Assembly (NCBI RefSeq): GCF_029392855.1
Contig: NZ_CP113945.1
Coordinates: 1,426,001-1,490,000 of the forward strand
Reading direction: 5' to 3'
Length of the DNA stretch: 64,000 bases
Source of the DNA: Lactobacillus sp. ESL0680
Lineage (GTDB): Bacteria; Bacillota; Bacilli; Lactobacillales; Lactobacillaceae
Below are positions 1 through 9,017 of this stretch, one piece after another; within the stretch, counting starts at the first letter, position 1, and every line of letters starts with the position of its first letter. The notes beneath the pieces were generated by a model. That model saw only the letters and a program-made list of their open reading frames with translations. It had not been told where the DNA came from and searched no databases. The translations under genes were made by a program, and so were the position numbers.

Positions 1-1845
1 TACGGTTTGCTTATTAACATCATTCTTCCGCGTCTTATTGATTTTAGCGGCAACCTTAGCATACTTTTGGTTTAACTGATTGATTGTTGTTGCTGAATAG
101 CCATTTGGCTGATCCATAATTTGCAAATCAATGTAATTCAGGAAGTTCAAGACCGGCCCGTTAACTTGAATATCACGTTCAGGGTTACGGAATTTTTGGT
201 GGTTATCAAAGCCAAGGTTAATGTAATAAATAAAACCATCATCGTGATTAAACCGCAATGGTGTCAAGAATAACAGCAAGCTGAGCAGTGCCCAAATTCC
301 ACGCCGCTTCCATGAACCACGCTTTTTAATTGGGTACTTCTTCTCTAAGAAGATATCCAGAACAATTACTACTACCAAGGCAACTAAAATAGCAATAACC
401 ATTCCCTTGCCGATCATTGGCAACAAGGTCTTCCAGTTAACTATTTCGCTAATTTCAGTTGGATAAATCGGCTCACCACGCAAATTCATCTTAATCTTGT
501 TGGCAACGGCCCAACCAATCCCAATAATGCTGACCAGCATGTTAGAAGTCCAGTAGCGCGTAGTAATGAAGTAAAGAATTGAGAACAAGGCATCAAGGAA
601 GATTGTCGTTAGAACAATCGCAAAGAATTTGGTTCCCAAAAGATAAACAATTGCATTAATATTTTTGGCCGTACTAATCTGAATACGTAAATTATCAGAT
701 TCAATTAAGAAAGACGCAAAACTTAAAATGTAGAACCAGCCCCACGTCAAAAGATTAACGCGGTTAGTAACAACCCACTTAGTAAAGCCTTGCCAAGCAG
801 TTACACACACATTGGCCAAATTAGTTTCGTGGTCGAGATAGTCAAGTGCCTGTTTAAACGGCCGCCACTTAAACAGATAGCGGTTCAAGATAAAGTACCA
901 GCCCCAGGCAATTAACATCATTAAGACAATCATAATGAGCTTGTTAATTGTTGAAGAACCGGTAAAGGTAAAGACCTTCATGAACTTGCTTGAAATTGGC
1001 GCATCCATGAAAATAATTACTGGGATAAAGTAGCGCATTTCCCGCGCGCTAAAGGTAACAATGACCTTTTTAAAGAGTAAAAAGGCTGCTGCTACCATCA
1101 AAAACATAAACGGTGATGAGGGATTATTCAAAAATTCCCTGTTCCAATCACCGCCACCGTTACCGGAAATTAATTGTGACCAATAAACGGCATCAAACCC
1201 CGGAACCCCAATTAAAACGACAAAGAAAGAAACTAAGCCGGCAAACAAGGAAGCTCCCAGCATTTTGCCATCAATTTTGACATTGGCGAGAAACATCCCC
1301 CAAGCAAAGAACAAAATCAAATACAAGCCGTAAAGCGAATATTGAAAAGTTAAATTACCAGCACTTAAAGCAAAACCTAATACCGTTAAGATACTCAACA
1401 CTAGCAGGTTTTGCTTGTCACTTAACTTGTGCTGCAGGTCATACAGGTATGGCTGAGCCAGCAAACTGAAGATTAATCCTGCAAACAAAACTGACGTACT
1501 GGTAATTACTGGGAAGAGCATTCCCCATACACGCCACATATTAAAGTGACTTGGCGAAATAATAAAGAATAACAGGTAATAAACAATTAAGGTCGTTACC
1601 CCTAATAGCCAGTACCTAAGACTCTCACTTGCACGTTGCTTTTTCTTACTGTAGACAGCACCAAAAACCATTGGGACAAGCATTATTGTTGCGTGATACA
1701 ACATATTTGGCACAAACCGAATAAACGAAAAATGTGCTCTAGAAGCAATGCCTCGTAAGTTAAACATTTGTACTAACATGAAGAAAGTCGCAACCAGCAG
1801 GCAGATGGCCTGCACAGTCTTTAACGTTTTTTTATTTTTATTCAT
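1..1845 (-). CDS. LTA synthase-family membrane protein, N-terminal part (cut by window edge)
   Basis: The frame is open from an ATG at 1845 to the left edge, giving 615 residues without a stop. Most of it is a long run of hydrophobic segments. The last ~80 residues leave the membrane and read RFNHDDGF, then VNGPVLNFLNY, then QPNGYSATTINQL and KYAKVAAKINKTR. That layout matches the linker which precedes the extracellular sulfatase-type domain in lipoteichoic acid synthase-like proteins, so the catalytic domain should lie beyond the window. The membrane part is much longer than the five helices of classical LtaS. It sits upstream-oriented in the same direction as the PlsY-like and LCP genes, all envelope functions. 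The family call is an inference from the linker; the catalytic residues are not visible. Confidence 0.55.
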   Translation of the reverse strand, partial: MNKNKKTLKTVQAICLLVATFFMLVQMFNLRGIASRAHFSFIRFVPNMLYHATIMLVPMVFGAVYSKKKQRASESLRYWLLGVTTLIVYYLLFFIISPSHFNMWRVWGMLFPVITSTSVLFAGLIFSLLAQPYLYDLQHKLSDKQNLLVLSILTVLGFALSAGNLTFQYSLYGLYLILFFAWGMFLANVKIDGKMLGASLFAGLVSFFVVLIGVPGFDAVYWSQLISGNGGGDWNREFLNNPSSPFMFLMVAAAFLLFKKVIVTFSAREMRYFIPVIIFMDAPISSKFMKVFTFTGSSTINKLIMIVLMMLIAWGWYFILNRYLFKWRPFKQALDYLDHETNLANVCVTAWQGFTKWVVTNRVNLLTWGWFYILSFASFLIESDNLRIQISTAKNINAIVYLLGTKFFAIVLTTIFLDALFSILYFITTRYWTSNMLVSIIGIGWAVANKIKMNLRGEPIYPTEISEIVNWKTLLPMIGKGMVIAILVALVVVIVLDIFLEKKYPIKKRGSWKRRGIWALLSLLLFLTPLRFNHDDGFIYYINLGFDNHQKFRNPERDIQVNGPVLNFLNYIDLQIMDQPNGYSATTINQLNQKYAKVAAKINKTRKNDVNKQTV

Positions 1846-1885
1846 GTTTCTAGTATATACCCTCACTAAAAATTGATTTTATCTC

Positions 1886-2503
1886 TTATTGTACCTTTAT
1901 ACCCAACTTTTTCTTAATTGTGTATAAAACATCGACTTCTTTACCCTTACCGACAAAAAAGTCATGAAGATCATGCCTAAACTTAAAAGTCATAATTAGC
2001 GCAATCACTAATAGGATAATGCCGACTTCCCTAATTTTTGTCAATTCATAACAACTAAACAAAAATATAAAGACCAGCGGCGGTACTGTTAGATTCTTCA
2101 TGATAATCACCAAAATTAAGGCAATCAGCAAGGTAGTAACACCTGCTGGAAAATCATAAATCAAAGCAAACAATCCCGCCACGGCAACTCCCTTGCCGCC
2201 TTGAAACTTATTTAAAATTGGGAAGCAGTGCCCCAGAATCAGCCCTAAAGCTGTATAAGCCAAATTAACGCGTCCTGGGAAAAGACTAGCAACTATTAAT
2301 AGTGCAACGGCAGTTTTCAAAAAATCACCTAAACAGGTAATTATGCCCCATTTTTTACCAAAAACAGCACCGACATTAGCTGTTCCGGGATTACCAGAAC
2401 CGACTTTGGTCGGATCTTGATGAAAAATAAACCGGCCAATTAACATTGCACCCAGCAAATTCCCCAGTACATAACCAATTAAGATTGACCACAAACGTGT
2501 CAT
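1886..2503 (-). CDS. plsY: PlsY-family glycerol-3-phosphate acyltransferase
   Basis: PlsY transfers an acyl group from acyl phosphate to glycerol-3-phosphate at the membrane, the first step of phospholipid synthesis. The ~205-residue protein has the family's length, several hydrophobic helices, and the two signature loops: GSGNPGTANVGAVFGKK near residue 37 (usual form GSGNPGATN) and KFQGGKGVAVAG near residue 100. The swapped TAN and a poorly conserved C-terminus suggest a divergent paralogue. Its ATG overlaps the stop of the upstream LCP gene (TGATG), so the two are translationally coupled; a TTG one codon earlier is an alternative start. Confidence 0.8.
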   Translation of the reverse strand: MTRLWSILIGYVLGNLLGAMLIGRFIFHQDPTKVGSGNPGTANVGAVFGKKWGIITCLGDFLKTAVALLIVASLFPGRVNLAYTALGLILGHCFPILNKFQGGKGVAVAGLFALIYDFPAGVTTLLIALILVIIMKNLTVPPLVFIFLFSCYELTKIREVGIILLVIALIMTFKFRHDLHDFFVGKGKEVDVLYTIKKKLGIKVQ

Positions 2504-3624
2504 CAATTATCATCTTCCTCCTGTGAATTTTGCTCTTGATAATCCTGATAAATAGTATAATCCTGTGTGGCTGGATCAGAAAAGTCAAAGCCTCCAGCAG
2601 AATTACGCTTATTCTGGTAAGTTTCATTATTGTTGATTGGCATTAGAGTTAATCCCAATTCACCGCGCAAGTAGTCAGAGACGCGCTGCAACTCTTTAGT
2701 TGACTGCACCTGATAAGAAGCATCCCCGATTGTTGCGTTATGGCCATGGAGGTAATCGTTTTTAACACTTTCAGTCGAGCTGCGATAATTAAGCGCAATT
2801 TCTTCTAGCGCTTTAAACGGTAAGTTAGTCTTAACATTGCCCGAAATTGAGGTCAACACTGAATCTAGCTTGGTTAAAGTGCTGATTGAAACAGCCTTTT
2901 TAATCAAAGTTGTAATAACCTGACGCTGCCGCTTTTGGCGACCATAATCACCTTCTGGATCGTCATAACGCATTCTTGAATATGCCAAGGCGCCACCGCC
3001 GCCCATGTGGGTCAGCTGATTTTTCTTAAAAACATAGCCGCCATACTCAAAGCTAAGGGTTGGTCTGACATTAATCCCACCAACATAACGAATTAGGCGC
3101 ATAATTCCCTTCATATTAACCAAGGCATAGTACTTGATCGGCACATTGATTAACTGCGAGACACTAGCCATTGTCATCTTGGCACCACCTATCCCATAGG
3201 CCGCATTAATCTTTTCAGTTTGAAATTCTTCTGCACCAACCATTTGCGCCATTGTGTCACGCGGAACCGACATCAACGTGTACCGTTTCTTTTGCGGATT
3301 GACAACAGCTAGAATAATGGTATCCGTATTACCGACTTTTTCAGTTCGATCTAGTGCCCCTGTATCAGTTCCAAGTAATAAGACGGCAAATTTTTTCTTA
3401 CCGTTAAACTCGCCTTTTTTAATCTGGACTTGATTATTACTGTCGTACGTATTATCAACCGCCGTTTTGGTTCGATAATAAACGTATGCCGAATAAGCAG
3501 CTGCTGCTACAACAGCAACCGCAATAATACTTATTAGCCAGGTCCAAACTTGTCGCCGCCGATGATAGTCCTTAGCATGCAACTCTACCCGACTCTTACT
3601 CCTGCGCTTATCGTTATGATCCAT
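2503..3624 (-). CDS. LytR-CpsA-Psr (LCP) family protein
   Basis: LCP proteins attach teichoic acids or capsular polysaccharides from lipid carriers to peptidoglycan outside the membrane. A basic N-terminus is followed by one transmembrane segment near residues 28-50. The LCP domain then starts at KKFAVLLLGTDTG with the typical NTDTIILAVVNP, SVPRDT (active-site Arg-Asp), INAAYGIGG and the YDDPEGDYGRQKRQRQV stretch. The Asp/Arg pairs that bind the polyprenyl pyrophosphate are present. The start at ATG 3624 is preferred over a TTG four codons upstream. A second LCP gene lies at 49.6-50.7 kb; the two probably serve different polymers. Confidence 0.85.
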   Translation of the reverse strand: MDHNDKRRSKSRVELHAKDYHRRRQVWTWLISIIAVAVVAAAAYSAYVYYRTKTAVDNTYDSNNQVQIKKGEFNGKKKFAVLLLGTDTGALDRTEKVGNTDTIILAVVNPQKKRYTLMSVPRDTMAQMVGAEEFQTEKINAAYGIGGAKMTMASVSQLINVPIKYYALVNMKGIMRLIRYVGGINVRPTLSFEYGGYVFKKNQLTHMGGGGALAYSRMRYDDPEGDYGRQKRQRQVITTLIKKAVSISTLTKLDSVLTSISGNVKTNLPFKALEEIALNYRSSTESVKNDYLHGHNATIGDASYQVQSTKELQRVSDYLRGELGLTLMPINNNETYQNKRNSAGGFDFSDPATQDYTIYQDYQEQNSQEEDDN

Positions 3625-3723
3625 TTTCTTACCCAAATATTAATTAACAATGAATGTATTATAGCAAAAAAAGCAAACCAATGCTGGTTTGCTCACAACT
3701 TCTTATTAAAATCATTACCATCT

Positions 3724-4290
3724 TTAACTAAGTGCTAAAGTTAACTGAAATTCGTTATCATTGTCCCCAGCCAGCAGCGCATTATCAATTGAGGCAACTA
3801 CCTGCTCGCCTTTAGCAGTTAAAGCAAAATTAGCAGAATTTAACTTAATCGTTGCCTCCTGATTGGTTAATTCAACTTCATTGACACTTTCCTTAACCGT
3901 CCAGCCAGTAATTACCGGCAAAACAAAGGACAAAGAAAACGGCATTTCTTTATGTGAATTATTCTTTAAATAGCATTTAAGGTCAATTCGGTTACCCTCA
4001 AGCGCATAAGTCAAAATCATTTCAAAATGATACGGAAACTTCTTGTAACTTACCGCATCATCAATCAAAGCCAAACTAACACGTGCGTCTCCCTTATCGA
4101 CAACAGTCCAATGTAAGAGTTCCGCCCAATTTTCACCTTGATCCGCACTCGGAAAGACAACCGTCAACTTCTCCTGCGCAGCATCACTTTTGAAATAATC
4201 AGACTGATTACCATGATTTACCAAACTAAGCATTTGGGCACCATCTTCAGCAATTGCGACGCGCAAAAGAGAATTTTCAATTGTTTGCAT
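3724..4290 (-). CDS. Small galactose mutarotase-like protein
   Basis: This 188-residue protein begins TIENSLLRVAIAEDGAQMLSLVNHG, like the first beta strands of aldose 1-epimerase-like proteins, and continues with beta-rich sequence (VVFPSADQG, FPYHFEMILTYAL, IDLKCYLKNNS). The family is usually close to 290-340 residues, so this copy is short. The usual catalytic His and Glu motifs are not evident. It may be a carbohydrate-binding or inactive relative. The ATG at 4290 has a GGAG ribosome site six bases upstream. It stands alone between two intergenic gaps. Confidence 0.5.
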   Translation of the reverse strand: MQTIENSLLRVAIAEDGAQMLSLVNHGNQSDYFKSDAAQEKLTVVFPSADQGENWAELLHWTVVDKGDARVSLALIDDAVSYKKFPYHFEMILTYALEGNRIDLKCYLKNNSHKEMPFSLSFVLPVITGWTVKESVNEVELTNQEATIKLNSANFALTAKGEQVVASIDNALLAGDNDNEFQLTLALS

Positions 4291-4494
4291 AGTTCACTCC
4301 AAACTTTCTCCCACTTAAAAATAGCACTTTAACACCACTTATGTCAATTCAGGCCTAAAACTAGCGCTTTTTTGCAAAATAAGCACTCTAAATTAATAGA
4401 GATTACATTATAATAGAAGAAAAACATTTTTCACACTAAAAAGCGTCAGCCACAAAAAAATTATTACCCTTATCAATAGCAATCTTGAGCTTTA

Positions 4495-4581
4495 TATAAT
4501 ATAATAATTGTGTTCCCAAGGATTATAAGTTAGTTTTTGGAACAAGTTAATAAAAGAGCACTCCGCGAGGAGTGCTTTTTT
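4495..4581 (+). ncRNA. Candidate small RNA ending in an intrinsic terminator
   Basis: A TATAAT at 4495-4500 is followed by a hairpin (GTTCC 4512-4516 with GGAAC 4539-4543) and then a strong terminator stem (AGCACTCC/GGAGTGCT, GCGA loop) with a T run on this strand. Together they could make a ~75-nt RNA. The -35 is weak and the terminator also serves the HicB gene on the other strand, so this is tentative. Confidence 0.25.
4557..4581. terminator. Bidirectional intrinsic terminator
   Basis: Perfect 8-bp stem AGCACTCC/GGAGTGCT with a GCGA tetraloop, flanked by A- and T-rich runs on either side. It lies directly after the stop of the HicB gene. Confidence 0.85.
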
Positions 4582-4867
4582 ATATTTCATAATTAATTCG
4601 ATCACGTGAAGCTTCTGTCAAATCAGCCGAAACCAGCGCAACAAACGAGCCGTCATCACCCGGATCAATCTCATCAAGTGCGCTGCATTTAGGTAATACC
4701 GCCTTATCATACAACCGACTAGCCAAAGTATCGGCTGCCATCTTTAATGATTCGCGCAAGCCTTCACCTTCGGTAATTGCTCCTTTGACATCAGGAAAAC
4801 TAATCACATAGAAATTATCATCAAGTGGTTTAAAAATTGCCGGATATGTTACTATTCTATGATCCAT
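4580..4867 (-). CDS. HicB-family antitoxin-like protein (orphan)
   Basis: The 95-residue protein has the HicB partial RNase-H-like fold signature: TYPAIFKPLDDNFYVISFPDVKGAITEGEGLRESLKMAADTLASRL. HicB normally neutralises the HicA mRNA interferase and often carries a DNA-binding tail. Here no tail and no HicA-sized gene are found on either side, so this is a solitary HicB. A clear GGAGGG ribosome site precedes the ATG, and a strong terminator follows the stop. Confidence 0.75.
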   Translation of the reverse strand: MDHRIVTYPAIFKPLDDNFYVISFPDVKGAITEGEGLRESLKMAADTLASRLYDKAVLPKCSALDEIDPGDDGSFVALVSADLTEASRDRINYEI

Positions 4868-5042
4868 TAAATATTCCCTCCATCTATAGTACTACTTAAT
4901 ATTAATGATATACCTAAAATCAACGTTTGCTGTAAGAATTTGCAATTTATTTTAAATATTTATCATATTGCCCATTGAAAGCAGAAGAATTATAATTAGT
5001 GAAGTCATACACATTTTATTGTTTTTGTGGAGGAATTATATT

Positions 5043-5972
5043 ATGAAAATTGTGATTGCCGGCTCTGGTGCAATGGGCTTACGGTTCGGCTTGCTTCTGA
5101 AGCGCGGCGGTAATGATGTCACTCTCGTTGACGGTTGGGATAAGAATATTGCTGCCGTTAGAGAAAATGGCGTTAAGGCTGATGTTGACGGCGAAACTCT
5201 TACTGCTGCCATGCCGATTTATAAGCAAAATGAAATTGCTGAAGAGGTTAACAATGTTGACCTTGTCATTGTTTTCACCAAATCAATGGCTCTAGGCTCA
5301 ATGCTTGATAGCGTTAAGTCAGTAATTGGACCAAATACTTATATTCTTTGCCTGCTTAATGGCCTAGGACACGAAGAAGTGCTTGAGCAATATGTTGCTA
5401 AAGACCACATCATCATGGGTGTCACAATGAACGCTGCAAGCATGCCAGCTCCTGGTGAAACCAAATTTGACGGCAGCGGACCAACAGAATTGCAATGCTT
5501 GGCTGCCAGCGGCCAACAAGAAGTCCAAAAAATCGTCGATGTCTTTAATGAATCAAAGATTGAGGCTCTTTATAGCGAGAACGTCTTGTACTCCATTTGG
5601 CGCAAAGCCTGTGTTAATGGTGTTGTTAACTCCGTTTGTGCATTGCTAGAAGGAACTACGGTTGACTTTGGTCATGCACAAAATGCCGACGCAATTACAC
5701 GCACCATTGTCGATGAATTTGCCGATGTCGCTGAACGCGAAGGTGTCTATCTTGACCGCAAAGAAGTGGTTGAACACGTCGAAAGTACTTGGACAATGGA
5801 CCACTACCCATCAATGTACCAAGACTTAGTAGTCAATCACCGGCCAACAGAAATCGACTACATCAACGGCGCTGTTTGGCGCAAAGGGCAAAAATACGGT
5901 GTGCCAACACCATATTGTGCCTGCATTACCAACTTAGTTCATGCTAAAGAAGGCATGTTAAACGTTAAATAA
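5043..5972 (+). CDS. panE: 2-dehydropantoate 2-reductase (ketopantoate reductase)
   Basis: PanE reduces 2-dehydropantoate to pantoate with NADPH on the route to coenzyme A. The 309-residue protein opens with the Rossmann motif MKIVIAGSGAMGLRFGLLLK, has LVIVFTKSMA and CLLNGLGH typical of the family, then a helical C-terminal domain with WRKACVNGVVNSVCALLE and YPSMYQDLVVNHRPTEIDYINGAV, which contain the catalytic Lys and substrate-binding residues. The ATG at 5043 has a GGAGGAATT ribosome site; an upstream in-frame ATG at 4968 has none. The gene is monocistronic. Lactobacilli often lack the rest of pantothenate synthesis, so related 2-keto-acid reduction is also possible. Confidence 0.85.
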   Translation: MKIVIAGSGAMGLRFGLLLKRGGNDVTLVDGWDKNIAAVRENGVKADVDGETLTAAMPIYKQNEIAEEVNNVDLVIVFTKSMALGSMLDSVKSVIGPNTYILCLLNGLGHEEVLEQYVAKDHIIMGVTMNAASMPAPGETKFDGSGPTELQCLAASGQQEVQKIVDVFNESKIEALYSENVLYSIWRKACVNGVVNSVCALLEGTTVDFGHAQNADAITRTIVDEFADVAEREGVYLDRKEVVEHVESTWTMDHYPSMYQDLVVNHRPTEIDYINGAVWRKGQKYGVPTPYCACITNLVHAKEGMLNVK

Positions 5973-5986
5973 GTTTAAGCAAAAGT

Positions 5987-6027
5987 AAAAAGCTTCGCAA
6001 TTCGGATTTGAATTACGGAGCTTTTTT
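5987..6027 (+). terminator. Intrinsic terminator after panE
   Basis: Two-part hairpin: AAAAAGCT..CG pairs with CG..AGCTTTTT, and the inner AATTC pairs with GAATT; a T run follows. Confidence 0.85.
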
Positions 6028-6073
6028 AAGTGTGTTTATGCTAGGAAAATTGTGTATATATAAGAGAAATTTA

Positions 6074-6367
6074 TTATTTTGCTTCTAAGTCAAAGTTGGT
6101 CTTACCAAGGCCTGTCCAACGAACATAAGCTTGAGTTAAAGCAGTTGCTGATGGGTAATCTTGACCATCAAATTCGCTGATAACTTGACCTAATTTAACT
6201 GACTTGTAGTTACCAAGCCGTAAATCATAGTCTGCAGCTTCCTTGACTAATTCATCCTTGGTAATTGGGAAGAAGTTAATCATGCCGCGCTTGCTGTTTT
6301 CAAGCATTTCGCGGTAACTTTGTGCAAAGTAATGTGAATCGTATTGTGCGACAACGTATTCTGCCAT
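6074..6367 (-). CDS. Conserved-looking 97-residue protein linked to amidase
   Basis: I do not recognise a family. The protein is soluble, starts MAEYVVAQYDSHYFAQSYREM and has no signal peptide or membrane segment. Its ATG lies only four bases after the amidase stop with an AAAGGA ribosome site, so it is the last gene of the MFS-amidase operon. Its size and position suggest a small partner or accessory protein of the amidase, but that is inference only. Confidence 0.7.
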   Translation of the reverse strand: MAEYVVAQYDSHYFAQSYREMLENSKRGMINFFPITKDELVKEAADYDLRLGNYKSVKLGQVISEFDGQDYPSATALTQAYVRWTGLGKTNFDLEAK

Positions 6368-6371
6368 TGTA

Positions 6372-7382
6372 TTAGTCCTTTCTGCTATCTAAGCCTTTGA
6401 AACCAATGTAATCATGGTCACCAGCATTTGGATTAGCACCACCACGGTGATCATTCAAGTAACCTAAGTCACCCATCATTGATGAGTTTTGTAAGTAGCT
6501 AGCTTCACGTGGGTTAAAAGTTGCCATGAACATTTCAGCGTCCTTGGAATCTGAATGTTGCAATAATTCTCCACCTGGTGCGTAAAGACCAGAGTGACCG
6601 AACCATTGGTAGCCATCATCACGACCAGCTAAATTAGTGTAAGCAACGTAGAAGTTGTTGTGGTAAGCAGCTTCATGGTTAGTAATCATGGTTCCTTCTT
6701 GGTATGGATCCATGTAAGCAGAGATCCGAATTACCAAGTTGGCACCATTTTGCCGTGGAAGATCCCACATTTCGTGGTAGTCACCATCAGCACAAATGAT
6801 TGTGGAAATCTTTGAACCTTCTGGGCCGTCAAATGGCATTAAGCCTTCGCCCATTCCTGGGTGAGTTGGTTCAGCTGGGTTCCATGGGTGAGCTTTAGCG
6901 TAAATGTTAACTACTTTACCCTCATCGTTGATAGTAATGGCAACGTTTCTTGCTTCGTCGTCACCTTCGAATTGGTAGTAAGCACCAACAACAAGCCAAA
7001 CGCCCAAAGTAGCACATTTATCTTGCAATTGCTTCATGAATTTATCGTTTTCGTGCAATGGGTAATCATGAGCAACTGGACTAAAACCGTGAGTGTAAGT
7101 TTCAGGAGTGATTAACATTTGGTAACCAGCGTATGAGATTGTGGCTCTGTCCATGTACTCAAATAATTGGTCCAAATTGTCTTGAATTTGCATTTCAGCA
7201 ATTTCAGTAGCAGATTTGCTTGCTAAGTATTCCTTAACTTCTGCCTTTTGACTATCAGTCTTAAAGCGAAGCCATTCGTTCATTGAAGCTTCTGAAACAT
7301 AACCAGAAACAGGAGTCCGAGCGCCAGCTTGCATAAAGACCAAATTTAAATAACCAGGTAATGCGTAATTTGTCGTTAACAT
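6372..7382 (-). CDS. Nitrilase-superfamily amidase, formamidase/aliphatic amidase type
   Basis: Carbon-nitrogen hydrolases of this branch cleave short amides to acid and ammonia. The Glu-Lys-Cys triad is visible: E94 in LITPETYTHG, K163 in YAKAHPWNPAEP and C197 in STIICADGDYHEMWD. The stretch NLVIRISAYMDPYQEG followed by TNHEAAYHNNFYVAYTNLAG matches formamidase/amidase AmiF-AmiE more than other branches, and the length (336 residues) fits. It is the middle gene of an operon with an MFS transporter upstream and a 97-residue protein downstream. Substrate could be formamide, another short amide, or a host-derived amide taken up by the transporter. Confidence 0.8.
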   Translation of the reverse strand: MLTTNYALPGYLNLVFMQAGARTPVSGYVSEASMNEWLRFKTDSQKAEVKEYLASKSATEIAEMQIQDNLDQLFEYMDRATISYAGYQMLITPETYTHGFSPVAHDYPLHENDKFMKQLQDKCATLGVWLVVGAYYQFEGDDEARNVAITINDEGKVVNIYAKAHPWNPAEPTHPGMGEGLMPFDGPEGSKISTIICADGDYHEMWDLPRQNGANLVIRISAYMDPYQEGTMITNHEAAYHNNFYVAYTNLAGRDDGYQWFGHSGLYAPGGELLQHSDSKDAEMFMATFNPREASYLQNSSMMGDLGYLNDHRGGANPNAGDHDYIGFKGLDSRKD

Positions 7383-7413
7383 CGTTAACTTCCTTTCTTA
7401 AAAAATAATAAGC

Positions 7414-8685
7414 TTATTTACCTTCGTACAACGTTACAAAGCCGAATGCTATAGCAACTAAAATTGCCGAAACAATAAACATAATGCCGACCATGTTTGA
7501 ACCCATGTTCATAATTGAACCGGCAAGCGGCGCTGCAAAGAAGGTACCAGCGTTAAGACCGATATTCATAATACCGATCGCATTAGCTGATAATGGTGCC
7601 TTCTTAACAGACATTGGTGCAAGCGAATAAATTGTTGTCGGAATTGAACCGTCAAAAATTGGGAAAATGATGATAATGGCCCAAGCTAAAGCTGTTGTGT
7701 GGATGAAGTTAAAGGCTACTAAACCGATAATTCCGTATAAAACAGCACAGCTTATCCCAAAAATCTTCTTACCGTTTTCTGATTTAATCTTGTCCAAAAC
7801 AACCCCAGCAAGAATCGTGAAGAAAATCTCCAAGAAGTACATGCTGCTAAGCATTGTGTTGATTTGACCGCGAGAAAGTCCCGGTACATTTTGAACCCAA
7901 ACTGATTGGATCCAAGAAACAAACGTAAATGAGCATAAAGCAAAGAAGAATGCCGCAATACCGATGAATGCAGATGACTTACCTGCAGCCTTAATTGCCT
8001 TAAATTGTGTCTTGATGTTAATTGAATCAAGCACCTTGCGGGCAGTTGAACGGTTATCTTTGCGGCCGTCGTGTTCCTCCACAATTTCTTGTGGTTGATG
8101 AACGAACAGCAAGAAAGCAACAAAGCCAACGATTAAGAAGGCAATTGCTAAGCCCCACATCCCTTGCCATGAAAAGCTGCTGGTAATTGGTGACGCCGTG
8201 AAGAAGATGATTACTTGTGAAATCGTCATCCATGATGTCCAAATTGCCATAATGATACTCAATCCGTTTTTCGAATTGAACCATTGGGTAATTAAGACCG
8301 GCCCAATAACAGCAACGATACCAACACCGGTTCCTTCAATAACTCGTGTTAAGAGCATGAACCAGATATTGGTTGAAAACATGCCAAGCACGCCGCCGAC
8401 AATCGTAATAATCAAAGCGAAGATACCGACTTTGCGAATTCCGATTGAGTCAGCAAGATTAGCAGCAGTCATTGACAGCAAGACAGCGATCAATGAGAAA
8501 CTTGAACTAATCCAGCCAGCAACAGACGCACTGGTGTGGAATTGCGTAATGATCATATTCATTACCGGCGAAACTTTATTTTGCGCTGTGGCAACAGCAA
8601 TTCCAGCGATAACAACAGACAGGCCAATCAGCCATCTGTTATCGCGCCAAGTTTTGTGCACAGATGAGTGTGTACCTTGTCCCAT
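7414..8685 (-). CDS. Major facilitator superfamily transporter of the amidase operon
   Basis: A 423-residue protein with about 12 hydrophobic segments. MFS features include an N-terminal half beginning WLIGLSVVIAGIAVATAQNKVSPVM, the helix 2-3 loop NLADSIGIRKVG, and a long basic central loop (EEHDGRKDNRSTARKV) separating two six-helix halves. It is the first gene of the operon, so it probably imports the amidase substrate, or exports or exchanges the product. The start has an AAAGGA ribosome site; promoter and operator-like repeats lie just upstream. Confidence 0.8.
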   Translation of the reverse strand: MGQGTHSSVHKTWRDNRWLIGLSVVIAGIAVATAQNKVSPVMNMIITQFHTSASVAGWISSSFSLIAVLLSMTAANLADSIGIRKVGIFALIITIVGGVLGMFSTNIWFMLLTRVIEGTGVGIVAVIGPVLITQWFNSKNGLSIIMAIWTSWMTISQVIIFFTASPITSSFSWQGMWGLAIAFLIVGFVAFLLFVHQPQEIVEEHDGRKDNRSTARKVLDSINIKTQFKAIKAAGKSSAFIGIAAFFFALCSFTFVSWIQSVWVQNVPGLSRGQINTMLSSMYFLEIFFTILAGVVLDKIKSENGKKIFGISCAVLYGIIGLVAFNFIHTTALAWAIIIIFPIFDGSIPTTIYSLAPMSVKKAPLSANAIGIMNIGLNAGTFFAAPLAGSIMNMGSNMVGIMFIVSAILVAIAFGFVTLYEGK

Positions 8686-8746
8686 ATGAAAATTCCTTTC
8701 ATGATTAACTAAATATTTTAAAAACTAATAAGCACAACAGGGAGCA

Positions 8747-8776
8747 ATTATAAACACGCGGATTTATGAGCGTCAA
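8747..8776 (-). promoter_or_regulatory. Sigma-A type promoter of MFS-amidase operon
   Basis: On the minus strand TTGACG (8776-8771) and TATAAT (8752-8747) are separated by 18 bp; transcription would begin near 8740, about 55 bases before the MFS start. Confidence 0.7.
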
Positions 8777-8983
8777 TTTTACTGCTCATTGCTCTTAGCC
8801 CTACAGCCAGTAAAAGCGCTGTTATTTTCATTTTCAAAAAAGCGATTAACGTATAGTCTTCATCACAAATGAACTGCTTTCAAAAAATCGCTAAATGTGC
8901 CCACGAAATTTTTTGAAAAAAATTGCACGAAAATTTTGCAAAAATGTAAAATTATCCGTGCAATCAAACTTATTTTTAGCCCA

Positions 8984-9017
8984 AAAAAGACAGATCTCCT
9001 TAGAAATCTGTCTTTTT
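8984..9017. terminator. Bidirectional intrinsic terminator
   Basis: AAAAAGACAGAT pairs with ATCTGTCTTTTT; it ends the serine hydrolase transcript. Confidence 0.85.

Noticed and set aside
8198..8689. 163-codon plus-strand frame across the MFS gene
   Set aside because: Antisense shadow of a clear MFS coding sequence, no ribosome site or family features.
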